From contig CAJNDS010001034.1 in the NCBI GenBank assembly GCA_905221605.1, forward strand, positions 1 to 40,007: 40,007 nt of DNA, in the 5' to 3' direction. Position numbers and translations under genes: made by a program. Under the pieces are notes generated by a model. It saw only the letters and a program-made list of their open reading frames with translations, searched no databases and was not told the origin of the DNA. Origin of the DNA: Symbiodinium natans (taxonomy: Eukaryota; Sar; Dinophyceae; Suessiales; Symbiodiniaceae). How positions within the stretch are numbered: the first letter of the stretch is position 1; every line of letters begins with the position of its first letter. Below are positions 27,405 through 36,500 of this stretch, one piece after another.

Positions 27405-27971
27405 ATGGCCACGCTGCTGACCTGCCTTCGCACAGACTGCTACAGCACAAACATTCGCAACATGCTGGAAGCCGACGACGCCCTGCCACTGCTGCAGCTG
27501 GCAAAGGCGCCAGAGCTGAAGCAAGTCCACTGGGCACGCCACTTGCGAGAAGCCATAACCAGAATTCGCAGCGTCATGGACCCTCTGAAGACCACTCAGC
27601 TGCGATTCCCAGGCTTCGTGCGCGCCGTGAGCATCAACTGCAGGTGCAGAAAAGGATGGAAGACATCCCGCCCGGTGATAACCTTGGAAAACGTCCAAAA
27701 CCTGATGGGTTGGATGGACGACAATGACTTCGCCGGCTACACGCCCAGCGAAGCAGTACTGGTGATGAACGCCTGGCCCAAAAGCACCAGAAACACGGGG
27801 GCAGAACTGAGCGATTTCCTCCAAGAAGCAAACGCCGCTTTCTACTACATGATCAATTTCGAGGAACCACCGCCCAGCAACCGTAGAGCAGGCAGGTACA
27901 TAAAGACAGTGGTGTTTTTCCAGTATAAAGGTCTTGCAGGTGTCCTGGAAATGCAGGATGCAGCACCCTGA
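27405..27971 (+). CDS. Tandem orphan family, gene B2
   Basis: ATG 27405 (CTCGCCATGGCCAC) opens 188 codons, close to B1 throughout (MATLLTCLRTDCYSTNIRNM, LPLLQLAKAPELKQVHWARH, GYTPSEAVLVMNAW). Compared with B1 it has a slightly longer loop near residue 75-82 (SINCRCRKGWKTS) and near 150 (EEPPPSNRRAGRY), and ends VVFFQYKGLAGVLEMQDAAP. It is the last gene of the A-B-A'-B' array. Function unknown; intact. Confidence 0.75.
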   Translation: MATLLTCLRTDCYSTNIRNMLEADDALPLLQLAKAPELKQVHWARHLREAITRIRSVMDPLKTTQLRFPGFVRAVSINCRCRKGWKTSRPVITLENVQNLMGWMDDNDFAGYTPSEAVLVMNAWPKSTRNTGAELSDFLQEANAAFYYMINFEEPPPSNRRAGRYIKTVVFFQYKGLAGVLEMQDAAP

Positions 27972-28116
27972 CCAGTCCACCGCCGGAAAGAACATCTCTG
28001 GTGACGACAACACGCACGAGCACTGCCGTACCGCTCACACACTGCATCAAAAATCGCTGCAAGCGTTTCGGCTCGAAGCCAAGCAAGTATTGAGGAAACA
28101 CGAGACACAAAGAGGC

Positions 28117-29142
28117 ATGCTGCACTTCCGAAAAATCAATGGCGAGCTAGTTTGCAGTTGCGCCGCCGACGCCTGCAGACCTACCGCCGACGACGGAAGC
28201 GTCTTGGAGGCTTTCCGCAAGTACCTGCACGAGCTTGAGGGCACCCCTCTCTATAGAACCCAGTTCATCCTCGGCAACGAGATCGCAGACAACAAGCAAC
28301 CGTGGAACAACCTGAGCACGCTGATCGCAAATCACGGAAACATCGACGTCCAGATGGTGGTGCCGGACTTCTTGCAGGGAGGCGAGGTGGACTTCAAGCG
28401 TGCGATAAAGCAAGGCAACTTGAGAACAGTCAAGAGCATGCTGGAAAGCTTCGCAGACCCCAACATGCGCATGGACAAGGAGCAAGAGATCCACTCGCAG
28501 CCGCTGCAGGTGGCGGTCAGCTTGGGCGAGCACGACATCACAAAGGCACTGGTGCGGGCCGAAGCGAACATAAACAACCTGACCGACGACCCGCCCTTGA
28601 ACATCGCCTGCCGCATCCATGACCTCAGGACGATGCAGCTTCTGCTGCGGTCTGCAGCCGATCCCAACTGCAGAAACAAGCTGGGCGACACTCCCTTGCA
28701 TGCCTGCGTCTTCCACGGCTCAGCCGCCGCGACAGCCCTCCTTCTTCGGTTTCGCGCAAGCATGGTAGCGGAATGCCGTCCCAAAGGGATGACACCTCTT
28801 CGGCTGGCCGTTCAGTGGGGTCTGGCCGAGGCCACGAAGTTGCTACTGACATGCCAAGCCATGCTGCAGGAGAGCAGAGCATCCCACAGCGCTCTGCACG
28901 TTGCCGCCGAGCATGGAAACATTCCGTTCATGCGAATGCTAGTAAATGCTAGAGCAGACCCCAACGCCACCAATCGTCACGGAGAGACGCCTTCGGACAT
29001 CCTGCCCAAGCACGCAACTTTTCGAGAACGCTTTGTCTGCAGACGAATTTTGGCTGAGAGAACAGCCGTAGTGCCTCAGTCTCACCCTCCCTGCGCACAC
29101 ACGCCGCAGGACTTGAGACAATCCAAGAGCTTTGCAGACTAA
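28117..29142 (+). CDS. Ankyrin-repeat protein with ubiquitin-like N-terminus, copy 1
   Basis: ATG 28117 (MLHFRKINGELVCSC) is chosen over the open frame that extends to 27934, because the paralog at 29382 starts at the same residue. The product is 341 residues. Residues 1-90 have a beta-grasp-like pattern (MLHFRKINGEL strand pair, helix VLEAFRKYLHELEG, TPLYRTQFILGNEI, IDVQMVVPDF). Residues ~95-310 hold about six ankyrin repeats (for example DPPLNIACRIHDLRTMQLLL, GDTPLHACVFHG, SALHVAAEHGNIPFMRMLV, ARADPNATNRHGETP). The layout matches a large ankyrin family I know from dinoflagellates. Ankyrin repeats bind proteins; the partner is unknown. The last ~30 residues are a poorly conserved tail. It overlaps nothing and follows B2 by 145 bp. 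Confidence 0.85.
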   Translation: MLHFRKINGELVCSCAADACRPTADDGSVLEAFRKYLHELEGTPLYRTQFILGNEIADNKQPWNNLSTLIANHGNIDVQMVVPDFLQGGEVDFKRAIKQGNLRTVKSMLESFADPNMRMDKEQEIHSQPLQVAVSLGEHDITKALVRAEANINNLTDDPPLNIACRIHDLRTMQLLLRSAADPNCRNKLGDTPLHACVFHGSAAATALLLRFRASMVAECRPKGMTPLRLAVQWGLAEATKLLLTCQAMLQESRASHSALHVAAEHGNIPFMRMLVNARADPNATNRHGETPSDILPKHATFRERFVCRRILAERTAVVPQSHPPCAHTPQDLRQSKSFAD

Positions 29143-29381
29143 ATAGTGCTTTGTGGAATGGATCATGCCTATTCAGCCCGTGAACATCTGCACAAGTCGC
29201 ACCAGACAAGCAAACACAAAATAAAAGACAAGAAGCGAGCTCGCAGTTTTGACAGTCGAAAAGGACATGCAAACGCGGCAAACGATGCCTGGAACCCAAT
29301 TCCACCGCACCCGGCTGTGTTTCGGATCGAAGCAGGCAGGTATTGTTCAGAAACCTCAAGTCCAGCCCGCGCAAAGGAAAG

Positions 29382-30389
29382 ATGCTTCACTTCCGGAACA
29401 TGAGCGGCGAGGTGGTCTGCAGCTGTGCCGCAGAGGCCTGCGCGCCTGCAGCCGACGACAGAAGCATGGCCGACGCCTTCCGCAAGTACCTGCGCAAGCG
29501 AATCGGCGCCCCGCGGTACAGAACGCAATTCATCGTCGACGGCAAGATCACAGACAACAATCAACCGTGGAGCACCTTGAGCGCTTTCACGACAACCCTC
29601 GCGAACCTCGACATCCAGATGGTGGTGCCAAGCTGCGTAGCGGAAGGCCGCAAGGAGCTCAAGCGCGCAATCAAGCAAGGCAACATTGAAATGGTCAAAA
29701 GCGTGATGGAAAGCTTTGCAGACCCCAACATGAGCATAGACATTGTCGAAAGCATGGATCCCGACGACATGAACATCATGAACATAGACACCCAAGAGAT
29801 CGACCTCCAACCCGTGCAGCCCCTTCAGCTCGCCGTTTGCCTGAAAGAATACTCAATCACAAAGGTGCTGCTGAAAGCTGCGGCGAACGTCAACAACACA
29901 AACAGCAGTCCGCCGGCCTTGAACATCGCCTGCTACAACCACGACCTCAGGATGATGCAGCTGCTGCTCAGGCGCACAGCCGATCCCAACCACAGAAACA
30001 AGCTGGGCTACACCACCTTGCACGCCTGCGTCTTGCGCGGCGCAGCCTCCGCAACAGCCCTCCTTCTTCGGTGTCGCGCAGACATGGCCGCCGAATGTTG
30101 CTGCGACGGACTGACCCCTCTGGGGGTGGCCATTCAATGGAGCATCTCCAGCGCGGCAAAGTTGCTGCTGGCACATCGAGCCATCGTGCACGAAGCCCGA
30201 GCATCCCACAGCGCTCTTCACGTTGCCGCCGAGCAAGGCAACACAACATTCATGCGAATTCTGGTCGAAGCCAAAGCAGACCCGAATGCCACCAATCGTC
30301 ACGGGGAGAGTCCGGCGGACGTCCTGCCCAAGCGCTCCACCTTTCGTGAACGTCATGTCTGCCGACGACTACTGAGTCAGCAGCTGTAG
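29382..30389 (+). CDS. Ankyrin-repeat protein with ubiquitin-like N-terminus, copy 2
   Basis: ATG 29382 (MLHFRNMSGEVVCSCAAEAC) opens 335 codons, a tandem paralog of 28117 and about 65-70% identical by eye. The N-terminal ubiquitin-like part is conserved (DAFRKYLRKRIGAPRYRTQF, LDIQMVVPSC). The ankyrin repeats cover residues ~95-320 (PALNIACYNHDLRMMQLLL, TTLHACVLRGAASATALLL, SALHVAAEQGNTTFMRILV, AKADPNATNRHGESP). It has an acidic insertion of about 15 residues after the first repeat (VESMDPDDMNIMNIDTQE) and lacks the C-terminal extension of copy 1, ending RRLLSQQL. The relic at 6750-6920 belongs to the same general family. Confidence 0.85.
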   Translation: MLHFRNMSGEVVCSCAAEACAPAADDRSMADAFRKYLRKRIGAPRYRTQFIVDGKITDNNQPWSTLSAFTTTLANLDIQMVVPSCVAEGRKELKRAIKQGNIEMVKSVMESFADPNMSIDIVESMDPDDMNIMNIDTQEIDLQPVQPLQLAVCLKEYSITKVLLKAAANVNNTNSSPPALNIACYNHDLRMMQLLLRRTADPNHRNKLGYTTLHACVLRGAASATALLLRCRADMAAECCCDGLTPLGVAIQWSISSAAKLLLAHRAIVHEARASHSALHVAAEQGNTTFMRILVEAKADPNATNRHGESPADVLPKRSTFRERHVCRRLLSQQL

Positions 30390-30569
30390 TGCTCAGCGCT
30401 CAAGCAGAAGCAGACGTGATAAGAGCCGAAAATCATCAAATCTCCTGCCAGAACGAGCAGGACCTTTGCAGGACGATGTGCGCTTTCAAAAATATGCACC
30501 TTGGAGCTGCATACGTGATCATACGTGCGTAAGAGTGTTTGTCAGTCTCAGTTTCATTCTGTCACACGC
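30390..30569. other. Spacer before minisatellite block F
   Basis: 180 bp, no frame of note. It ends in sequence containing GTGTTTGTCAGTCTC just before the first recognisable monomer. Confidence 0.5.
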
Positions 30570-31438
30570 ACGGAAGCCTAGTTCGACTTATCTTGAACAC
30601 GCGCAAGACCCACTGGCGCAATTCCAATTGCGTTTTTGTAGAAGGCAAGGGCTTGTTTGATTTCTTGCACAGTGTGCTAAAAGCAAGGGGCCCAGGTCGA
30701 CTTATAGTGAAGGTTGGAAGAAGCAAGTAACACAGTCGCTCTGAGGGTTGCAAGACAAGTCTTCTGCACGTTGCCACGCACAGAGAACTCAGTTCGACTC
30801 ATTGTGAGGCCTGACAGGAGCCAGGAACCCAGTGTGACTTATTGCGAAGCTCTGAGGATTGCTGGAGCATTCCACTCATTATGCAGGTTGCCAGGAACCA
30901 GGAAAACCCAGCTCGAGAGACTCCAAATAATTCAACCGCTTTGCCCCCCCCCCCCGCCCCTAGCTGCACCCTTTTCCCTGACCTCCTTATCAACCATTTT
31001 TCTGCGGGAAATGCAGTTCGACTTCTAATGATTCTAATGAAAGAAGACATACCCTATTCTCATTACCTATAATGACTACTTTCAAGAGACACAGCCTCGT
31101 TCGACTTATTATGAAGGTTTCCAGAACCAGAACGCCAGTTCGATCTATCATGACTAATCCAGATGCCAGAAGATCAGTTTGACTTGTTGCACAATTAACA
31201 AACAGCCGGGAATCCAGTTCGACTTATATTGAACATGCGTAAGACCCACTGGCGCAACTCCAATTGCGTTTTCTAGAAGGCAAGGGCTTGTCTTATTTCT
31301 TGCACAGTTTGCTAAAAGCAAGGAACCCAGGTCGATTTATTGTGAGTGTTTTAAGGAGACTGCGTGCGGCAGCGTGTGCACAGAAAAAGAATAAAGCGAA
31401 GGACAGATTGACCAACGTAAACAACCATCACGCTAGTC
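30570..31438 (+). repeat. Minisatellite block F
   Basis: About 1.4 higher-order units in the same orientation, closest to the second full unit of block A (1900-2749). It carries TAGTTCGACTTATCTTGAAC, AAGACCCACTGGCGCAATTC, a C-run at about 30945 and AACAAACAGCCGGGAATCC. The right end, including GTGTTTTAAG, GGCAGCGTGTGCACAGA, GACAGATTGACCAA and AACCATCACGCTAGTC, is shared with block A to the same base (2749 and 31438) and then diverges. Confidence 0.88.
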
Positions 31439-31593
31439 TAACTCCTGCCAACCAGCTTGACGTATCCTTCAAAACACATTCACGCACATGAATCTCGAAC
31501 AGGTCGTCCGTCGGACCTGGTGCCGCAGCCAAGACTCCAGTCAGTCAATTGTTCATCAGTTTGCAGCAAGTAGCTCATACCAACATCCGCGCC

Positions 31594-31819
31594 ATGGCGC
31601 CCTGCTGCAATCGATGCGGCAACATACGCCTAGGCCGCGGAAGAGGCGAGCAATAAACCATGTTTTGCACGACTCTTCCGTCCTGTGACGCGTTGAGGCT
31701 ATTGCAGCAACATACGCTGCCGACAAGAGGAGCAGCAAGAAAAGGAAAGGGAGAAGGAAGCTGCTAAAGCCAGAAGAGCAGCAGCAAGGAAGAAAAGAGG
31801 CGGCAGCGCCCGCGGGCCC
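31594..31819 (+). pseudogene. Probable decayed N-terminal coding part of the Helitron gene
   Basis: ATG 31594 (GCGCCATGGCGCC) opens MAPCCNRCGNIRLGRGRGEQ and then TAA. Coding-like pieces continue in other frames: PCFARLFRPVTR near 31660-31695 and a Glu/Lys/Ala-rich helix (EEQQEKEREKEAAKARR) at about 31727-31790. The last is in the frame of the 31820 ORF and is open back to a TGA at 31694. The switching of frames suggests the original N-terminus has suffered indels. CRCGN/CNRCGN may be a zinc knuckle start. Weak evidence. Confidence 0.35.
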
Positions 31820-32166
31820 ATGCCAGGGCAAGGCGCAGGTGGTCGGCCAGAAGAAGAGGATAGCCGCAGACTGCAGCAAAAGGGGCTGCAAGAAGCGAGG
31901 AGGGAGGAAGGCGCTGGCGCCCGCGGGCCCATGCCAGGCACAGGAGGTCGACCAGAGGAAGAAGATAGCAGCAGACTGCAGCGAAAGGAGCTGCAAGAAG
32001 CGAGGAGGGAAGAAGGCGCTGGTGCCCGCGGGCCCATGCCAGGCACAGGAGGTCGACCGGAGGAAGAAGATAGCAGCAGACTGCAGCGAAAGGAGCTGCA
32101 AGAAGCGAGGAGGGAAGAAGGCGCTGGCGCCCGCGGGCCCATGCCAGGGCAAGGCGCAGGTGGTCG
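31820..32166 (+). repeat. 111/105-bp tandem repeat, three copies plus a partial, in the Helitron N-terminus
   Basis: Copies start at 31820 (111 bp), 31931 (105 bp), 32036 (105 bp) and 32141 (partial, 26 bp). Each begins CCCATGCCAGG and contains GACTGCAGC, GGCTGCAAGAAGCGAGGAGG or close variants. All lengths are multiples of three, so several frames are open on both strands across the array. Each copy encodes about 35 residues (MPG..GGRPEEEDS.RLQ...) in the frame that continues into the Rep protein. Confidence 0.9.
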
Positions 32167-33451
32167 GCCATACATTCCAGAAGATCACAAGCATGGCCCA
32201 CCATACCGTGACGAGGATCTACTCAGCGATGAAGAAACGCAACGAAAGTACAATGATTTCGTGCGAAGCTGGGCCCGTTTTGGTCTGTCCAGAATTTGCA
32301 AAACCTGCGGATCCCTGACGCCGGCAAGACACTGCCGCCCAACTGGTCCGGCACAGACCCCAAGTTGTCGAAACTGCCGAGAAAACAAGACGAGGTTCAG
32401 ACTGCCAGCCTTGCTACCTGCACCGACACCGCTACAGCAGCTAAAGCCCATCGAGCAGCACCTTCTGGCCATGGCTCGCATATCCCAAGTGGTGCTGGAC
32501 AAGCTCCCTTCGGGAGGACCAAGCGCCCAGTGGGGCAGAATGTACGCCGTGCTCATGGAGGATCCGTGCATTTGCGACGTCCTGACAGGAGCAGTGCTGC
32601 AAGAAGATGGCACGGTTCAGGTACAAGGTGTCGACGGTCTGACAGAATCTCCGGCCAGACTGGAGAACTTGCACAGCGCCCTCAAAGAACTCCGGGAGCT
32701 GCATAAGCTGTACAGAAACAGTCTCGCCGTATGCGAAGCCATCGAAAAGATGAGCCACATCATCGAGCACAAGAAGACAACCTCAGCGACGACCGAAGCC
32801 AACCAGGAAACGAAGGAAGCCAAGCAGGTGGAAGCAGACGAGGAGGACGACCAGCAGTTCACCTACCTGGTTCCAAAAGATTTCAAGGTCCCCAGAGCAG
32901 ACACGACCGAATTGCGTCAAACCAGATCCAGCGCGGCTTTGATAGACGACATCGACGTGAAGTTCTTCCCACACCTCTTTCCCGAAGGAATTGACGGTTG
33001 GAAGCAGGAGTATCAAAGCTTTGCCCAGTATGCCAGAAAACGCTTGCTGTCCAAGGACCAACGCTTCGAGACCTCCGCCTCCTACATCATGTGGCTCCTT
33101 GAGACGCAGATGAAGAAGCGGCTTTCCGGCAACGTGAATGTGCGGGTCGGCACGCAGCAAAAGCCAAGGGGATGTCACGGCTACCAAGATGGAAGCCGAC
33201 GCGTCTACACTGCACTGCGAGACATTCCCGGCACACAGCCATACCTCTATGCAAAGAAGGGCATCGCGCTGAACATGTACGAGCAGCTCGGGCAGCCGCA
33301 GTTCTTTCTGACACTGACCTGCCACGCCCAGCAGCCGAGCATCCTTCTAGCAGCCATTTCGGCGCGCTTATTGCGCTTGAATCCAGACCTAACAGCTGCG
33401 GAGCAGCTCGATAAAATAGCGCGCAAGATGTTTTTTCTATGGTTGGTTTAA
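31820..33451 (+). CDS. Helitron Rep/helicase, 5' part (DUF6570-like region and first half of the Rep domain)
   Basis: 543 codons to TAA 33449-33451; the start at 31820 lies inside the tandem repeat and is uncertain. After the repeats (residues 1-115), Cys pairs at C160/C163 (ICKTCGS) and about residue 182 (SCRNCREN) form a probable zinc site. LQQLKPIEQHLLAMARISQV then LDKLPSGGPSAQWGR follows, matching the (L..IE..LI..... LP.GG....G) pattern of DUF6570 found in Helitron proteins. A long helix and an acidic linker precede DVKFFPHLFPEGIDGW (residue ~378), the usual opening of the Helitron-like N domain. Rep motif 1, PQFFLTLTCHAQQPS, starts near residue 494. The frame then ends prematurely in KMFFLWLV. 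The remaining Rep half begins at about 33532 in another frame, so this is the front of one interrupted gene. Confidence 0.8.
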   Translation: MPGQGAGGRPEEEDSRRLQQKGLQEARREEGAGARGPMPGTGGRPEEEDSSRLQRKELQEARREEGAGARGPMPGTGGRPEEEDSSRLQRKELQEARREEGAGARGPMPGQGAGGRPYIPEDHKHGPPYRDEDLLSDEETQRKYNDFVRSWARFGLSRICKTCGSLTPARHCRPTGPAQTPSCRNCRENKTRFRLPALLPAPTPLQQLKPIEQHLLAMARISQVVLDKLPSGGPSAQWGRMYAVLMEDPCICDVLTGAVLQEDGTVQVQGVDGLTESPARLENLHSALKELRELHKLYRNSLAVCEAIEKMSHIIEHKKTTSATTEANQETKEAKQVEADEEDDQQFTYLVPKDFKVPRADTTELRQTRSSAALIDDIDVKFFPHLFPEGIDGWKQEYQSFAQYARKRLLSKDQRFETSASYIMWLLETQMKKRLSGNVNVRVGTQQKPRGCHGYQDGSRRVYTALRDIPGTQPYLYAKKGIALNMYEQLGQPQFFLTLTCHAQQPSILLAAISARLLRLNPDLTAAEQLDKIARKMFFLWLV

Positions 33452-33531
33452 AGTACAACCTATAAAGAAAGGTAGCATAGTGGAATAGCGATCCTTGCTA
33501 CCCAATCCCACACAGAGCAACACAACATGAG
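33442..33531 (+). other. Candidate 90-nt GT-AG intron (or small insertion) splitting the Helitron gene
   Basis: Removing 33442-33531 (starts GTTGGTTTAA, ends AACATGAG before GCTGG) joins ...MFFLW to LEHQAAQLL... in frame. It eliminates the TAA at 33449 and the upstream TAG at 33473. The acceptor is AG followed by G, as is common in dinoflagellate introns. The segment is AT-richer than its flanks. It holds two inverted repeats: TATGGTTG with CAACCTATA (one bulge), and GGTAGCA with TGCTACC (perfect 7 bp). The part GGTAGCATAGTGGAATAGCG resembles a tRNA D-arm. An inserted short element is the alternative. Confidence 0.45.
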
Positions 33532-36500
33532 GCTGGAACACCAGGCTGCTCAACTTCTCCGCAGCTATCAAAAGCCCGACTTCAAATGGGACGGCTTGTC
33601 TGCCAACCAGCTGTGCAACCAACAACCAGCCGTCGTGGCTCGACAATTCATGCATCAGCTACGACAATTCCTGCGGTGGATGGCTCCGCACATCAATGTG
33701 GACAAGAAGATTGACGCCGATGCCGACCCGGAAGACCAACACCACCAAGAGGACGAGGAAGACACAATCAGCATAGCAGCCCCAGCACCAGACACGTCAG
33801 GCCAACACCACACCATGCACAAAGAAACACCGCCATTCCACGTAACCGAGTACATCGTTCGCATAGAATGGCAGAAGCGAGGCTATCCACACGCCCACAT
33901 CTTGCTGTGGATGAAGCCAGTGTCGCCGACGGAGACAGCAAACCCCCTACAAGCCGAAGACGTGGACTGGTCAGATGAGGAAGACTGCCTTCGATTCGTG
34001 CCCAAGACCGCTGAAGAGATCAGCGACAAATTCATATGCACGAAGTCGCCGGCAAGCTGGCGAGAATCCACCAAAACAGATGCAACAATCAGAGAGGTGA
34101 ACGCCAAGCTAGCGGAGATGATGATACATCACTGCAGCGCCTACTGTGGCAAATTCGCACTGGGAGCCTGTCGCTTCGGGTTTCCTCGCGGCGAAGCCGA
34201 CCGTTCGCGCAGAAGAGATGCCCAAGAGATGTTCTTCAGTCGATGGAAGAGCAGCTTGACGGCAAGGAGACAAAAGCGAGACAGCATGATGGGACAGTAC
34301 AATGCCGCCATGCTACGAATGTGGAGGGCAAGCATGGACTTGCAGGTAATATGCGAGCTGACAAGCGCCAGCCGCTACATACTGGGCTACACGTTCAAGT
34401 CCGAGGAAGACTTCATCGCAGCCCGTCGCATGCAAGCAGTCATCGAAAAACTAGTCACTGAAAACAGCAACCAAGCTCTCAACGCCCAAGAGGTGTACCG
34501 AGCCGCACATGCAGCGCTGCAAGGCAGAACAACCTCCACCTTCGAAGCGTGCCACTTGCTGCTGGGATTTCCGGTGGTCGAATTCTCCAGAGACAGCGTA
34601 TGGATTCAAGCAGGCCCGCCAGAAACCTGGACACTGTGGGTACCGCAACGAGAAGAAGCCGAAGCCATCAAGCAGCCGGACGCGTACTTCGAAAGCAAGC
34701 AGGGACAAGAATGGACCATGCCCGTCGCGCAACGATGGTACCAGCACCTACAAAAGGCCTTTGCAGAGCAGGAAACCGATATACCAGTCGAAGGATCCTC
34801 GCCAGTGAAGCGGCAGTGGAAGGACATCACCTTCTTCGACTTCTGCGCAGGCTTCAGATACATCGGCAAAGAGTTCCCAGTTCCTCGAAAACGCCCAGCA
34901 ATCGTGGGATATCGAAACTTCAGCCCCGACCTAGAGCCGGAAGCCTTCTACTACTCCAAGCTGCTGCTGCACTTGACCTGGACAACGCCCGGGGAATGGT
35001 TGCGACCAGAAGACAAAGACAGCCACGCCGCAGCTTTCCAGCGAATAGCACGCGACAACAAGCAGTATCCTACCTTCTTGCAATCCATCTGCTTGCCCGC
35101 CCTGGATGGCACGGTCCAAGCAGCCCGCAAGCTACAAGCAGTTCAAGCCGTCATGTACATGAAAGCCAAAATGGCACCCGCGGACCTCCGAGACGGTTGG
35201 TCGCACAGTCGCGCTGACGAGCAAAACTATCAAGACGCCCTCAAGATCATGGAGGCACTAAGAGAAAGGCGCGGCGGGACCATCGACTTTCTGGCTCCCG
35301 ACTTCGCGCCAACCGGGCCCGCAAGCAGCGCCTTCACACCAGTAGAGGGTGGAGAAGAAGCTTTCGGTCTGCTCACGACCAAGAACCCAAACCCAGAAAC
35401 AGAACGACAGCGGCAGGCCATGGAGTACATCATTCGCACCGTCACGGACAACCCGAACACCAAGGCCGGCCCCAGCACTCGACGCCTACGTCTCCTTCTA
35501 CACGGACCTGGAGGTTGCGGCAAATCAGTAGTGGTGCGCGCTGCCGCCCACATGCTTCGCCAGAGCGGCAAAGGCGTAATCATAGCGGCGCCCACTGGCG
35601 TAGCAGCCTGCAACGTCAACGGCGTGACCCTACACCAATGCCTCTTCCTTCCGGTAGTGAACCGTAGTCATGGGAAAGCCTGCGACGCTCCGTTGCCGAG
35701 GGGCGCGCACCTCGCAGCCCTGCAAGAACTCTGGGCAAAAGTATCCGTGCTCATAGTGGACGAGATCAGCTTCATCTCCTCCTTCATGTTCGACCGCATA
35801 GACCAGCACCTGCGCATGGCCCGAAACATGCCCGACATACCCTTCGGAGGACTGCACGTGATCTTCTCGGGCGACCTCTACCAGCTACCGCCTCCAGGAG
35901 GCCACCCTTGCTTCTGCAGTTCCCTATGGTGCTTCTTCGAGCTGTGCGAATTGCAGGGCAATCAGCGCGCCGCACAGGACCCAGAATGGGCCGCGCTGCT
36001 GGCGCGAGTGCGCGTCGGCGCATGGACAGAGGGCGACAAACAGATGCTGAGAAGCCTCGTCATCAAGAGGAACAGCAAGCAGAAACCTTCAACAGAAGCC
36101 GTGCACCTTTACGCCACTCGCAAAGCCGTTGCAGAAGACAACCAGCAATACCTGGACGAACACCTAGCCAGCACAGGCAACCAACTCTACGAATGCCCAG
36201 CCGTGGACATCAGCGTGAGAACGGGCGCACCATTGCCGGCAGAACTCGCCTGGGCCGAGCCAGAGAACACGGGAGGACTCGAGGCCTTGCTGCGAATTGC
36301 AGTAGGAGTCCGGGTCATGCTCCGATTCAACATAGACGTTCGCGATAAGCTCGTCAATGGCGCCTGCGGAACAGTCACCCACATCGACGCCGAGGACACC
36401 GGAGAAGTGACAAAGATCTGGGTCAACTTCGAAGGACAGGCCGGAGCTCTCTGGTGCGAAGCAAAAGAAATGCAATCGGTGGCAATAGCAAGGCGAACAG

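Noticed and set aside
28147-28784. Minus-strand ORFs of 150-189 codons over the ankyrin genes
   Set aside because: Antisense shadows of a clear ankyrin coding sequence; the same shadows recur over the paralog.
31556-32204. Long minus-strand ORFs (146-212 codons) with Ser/Phe/Leu/Cys repeats
   Set aside because: They are mirror products of the 105/111-bp repeat, whose length keeps all frames open.
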